A DNA stretch of 32,208 nt from Sphingomonadales bacterium (lineage in GTDB: Bacteria; Pseudomonadota; Alphaproteobacteria; Sphingomonadales; Sphingomonadaceae). This document shows, in pieces, positions 30,802-32,208 of this stretch (its first letter is position 1; the number at the start of each line of letters is the position of its first letter). The position numbers and the translations under genes are program-made. The notes under the pieces are model-generated. The model saw only the letters and a list, made by a program, of their open reading frames with translations, was not told the DNA's origin and did not search any database. Where the stretch lies: assembly GCA_028869175.1 (NCBI GenBank), contig JAGWTB010000021.1, positions 1 through 32,208 of the forward strand, written 5' to 3'.

Positions 30802-32208
30802 CTACCGAGGCGTTTGCTGTTCCTGCGCCACCTGTTCGCGCAGCGCCTTGCGATCCAGCTTGCCAATCATCGTCTTGGGCAAGGCATCGCGCACGACCAC
30901 GGCGTCGACCCGCTCGTGCTTGCCGACCCGGTCATTCAGCCATTCGCGCAGTTCATCGCCGGAAATCGCATTGCGCACGGTGACATAGGCGCGCGGCACT
31001 TCGCCGCTGCGCGGATGCGGTACGCCGATCACCAGCGCTTCTTTCACCGCCGGGTGCTGCACCAGCACATCCTCGACCTGGCTGGGGAATACCTTGAACC
31101 CGCCCACCGCGATCATGTCCTTGATCCGGTCGACAATGGCGAGATAACCATCGGCATCAAGCACGGCGACATCGCCGGTGCGCAGCCATTGCCCGTCGGC
31201 GCGGGTGGCAAAGGCGCTGGCGGCCGCCTCGGGCCGGTTCCAGTAACCCTGCATCACCTGCGGCCCCTGTACTGCCAGTTCGCCCGGCTCACCCGGCGCG
31301 GCATCGCGCGTCGGGTCAACCTTGTCGAGCAGACGGATGCGGGTGCCGGGTACGGGCTGGCCGATGGTGCCAGGCTTGCCGTCCGCGCGCAGCGGGTTGG
31401 TCGAGACGACACCGCTCGATTCGGTCAGCCCATAGCCTTCGACCACGCGGATTCCCGTCGCCGCCTCAAACCGCTGCTTGAGCGGCAAGGCGAGCGGCGC
31501 GCCGCCCGAGATGCAGCCGCGCACCGAAGAGAAATCGGTGCCCGCCGTGCCCGGATAGTCCAGCAGCGCCTGCAGCATGGTCGGCACGGCAAACATGGCG
31601 GTCGGCTGCACGCGGTGCGCGGTGGCGAGGAACTGCGCGGCGTCGAAGCGCGGCATCATCGCGATGCAGCCGCCATTGAACACGGTGCGGTTGAGCGCGC
31701 AGGTGTTGGCGAAGACATGGAACAGCGGCAGCACCCCCATCACCATGTCGCGCTTGCCCTTGTCGGGATCGATCACCCAGAGTTGCCGGGCATTGGCCGA
31801 GAGGTTCTGGTGGGTGAGCATTGCCCCTTTCGGGGTGCCGGTGGTGCCGCCGGTGTATTGCAGCAGTGCCAGATCGTGCAGCGGATCGATGGCGACCGGC
31901 GTGGTCTGGCTGCGCGAGAGTACCTCGTGCCATTCCACCACGTCGCTGCGGCGGGGCACGCCGACGCAGAGCTTGCGATCGAACAGGCGCAGCGCCAGTC
32001 CCTTGTACCACGGCAGTTGCCGGGCAAAGCGCGCCACCACCAGCGTTTCGAGCTGGGTGGCGTCCAGCACCTCCAGCGCGGTGGGCAGCAGCGCAGCCAC
32101 GTCGGCGGTAACCAGCAGGCGGGTGCCCGAATCCGCAACCTGGGCTTCCAGTTCGCGCGCCGTGTAGAGGGGCGAGAAGTTGACCAGCGTCGCCCCGGTC
32201 ATCAGTGC
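30802..32208 (-). CDS. fadD: Long-chain fatty acid-CoA ligase (FadD-like), 5' truncated
   Basis: About 468 C-terminal residues of an AMP-binding acyl-CoA synthetase; the N-terminus lies beyond the window. It activates fatty acids with ATP and CoA. Visible motifs: TGATLVNFSPLYTARELEAQ near the right edge, the ATP-binding LLQYTGGTTGTPKGAMLTH, GYGLTESSGVVSTNP, QWLRTGDVAVLDADGYLAIV, DRIKDMIAVGGFKVFPSQVE and the C-terminal catalytic Lys region PKTMIGKLDRKALRE. The NVxPLYTxRELE pattern at the edge favours FadD. The stop at 30802 is 58 bp from the convergent hemJ stop; I see no clear terminator between them. Confidence 0.9.
   Translation of the reverse strand, partial: ALMTGATLVNFSPLYTARELEAQVADSGTRLLVTADVAALLPTALEVLDATQLETLVVARFARQLPWYKGLALRLFDRKLCVGVPRRSDVVEWHEVLSRSQTTPVAIDPLHDLALLQYTGGTTGTPKGAMLTHQNLSANARQLWVIDPDKGKRDMVMGVLPLFHVFANTCALNRTVFNGGCIAMMPRFDAAQFLATAHRVQPTAMFAVPTMLQALLDYPGTAGTDFSSVRGCISGGAPLALPLKQRFEAATGIRVVEGYGLTESSGVVSTNPLRADGKPGTIGQPVPGTRIRLLDKVDPTRDAAPGEPGELAVQGPQVMQGYWNRPEAAASAFATRADGQWLRTGDVAVLDADGYLAIVDRIKDMIAVGGFKVFPSQVEDVLVQHPAVKEALVIGVPHPRSGEVPRAYVTVRNAISGDELREWLNDRVGKHERVDAVVVRDALPKTMIGKLDRKALREQVAQEQQTPR

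Overview
The window looks like a piece of chromosome from a Sphingomonadales alphaproteobacterium (GC-rich). This rests on gene content and order: PopZ, a fused ThiS-ThiG, an UrcA-family exported protein, a class I fumarase, an rpsI with a long N-terminal extension, HemJ, and above all the alphaproteobacterial origin neighbourhood (PPDK-regulator / hemE with maf, aroE, coaE, dnaQ). I cannot name the genus from sequence alone. No rRNA, tRNA or CRISPR array is visible.

Layout. 1-59 is the extreme 5' end of an IS630-type transposase running off the window. 186-2206 (minus) holds an unrecognised gene and a merC-thiSG pair behind a palindrome resembling a Zur/Fur-type box. 2337-5431 (plus) holds ctaA, a 36-codon remnant of cutA, a secreted protein of unknown function, and rplM-rpsI ending in a clear terminator. 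5544-9433 holds a phosphoesterase, an UrcA protein, a small membrane protein, a candidate structured plus-strand RNA with its own terminator (about 7269-7402), and a LytS/LytTR-type two-component pair. 9523-10276 is a Phd/VapC-like toxin-antitoxin module butting against fumA (10278-11801, minus). A 152-bp MITE-like element (11949-12100) with TAA duplications lies upstream of a PCMT-like gene, tolC, popZ and an S9 peptidase-thioesterase-ferredoxin run. 17678-19687 carries a membrane protein, a CBS protein, erpA and xthA.

From 19788 to 26430 every gene is on the minus strand: a SleB-type hydrolase, DUF1491, a thioesterase, ptsN, hpf, dnaQ, coaE, aroE, maf and the PPDK regulator. At 26431-26741 there is a gene-free stretch with about six DnaA-box-like 9-mers and a 27-bp AT-rich tract, flanked by hemE on the plus strand. 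I interpret this as the chromosomal replication origin (oriC), with genes on both sides pointing away from it. Right of it, hemE is followed by an MFS transporter and a sugar isomerase/epimerase-like gene, then hemJ, and a convergent fadD-like gene truncated by the window end.

Functionally the region is mostly housekeeping: heme synthesis (hemE, hemJ, ctaA), Fe-S supply (erpA), translation (rplM, rpsI, hpf), replication and repair (dnaQ, xthA), shikimate and CoA synthesis, and envelope functions. The least conventional elements are the candidate RNA, the MITE, the truncated cutA, the possibly metal-controlled merC-thiSG unit and the transporter/epimerase pair between hemE and hemJ.
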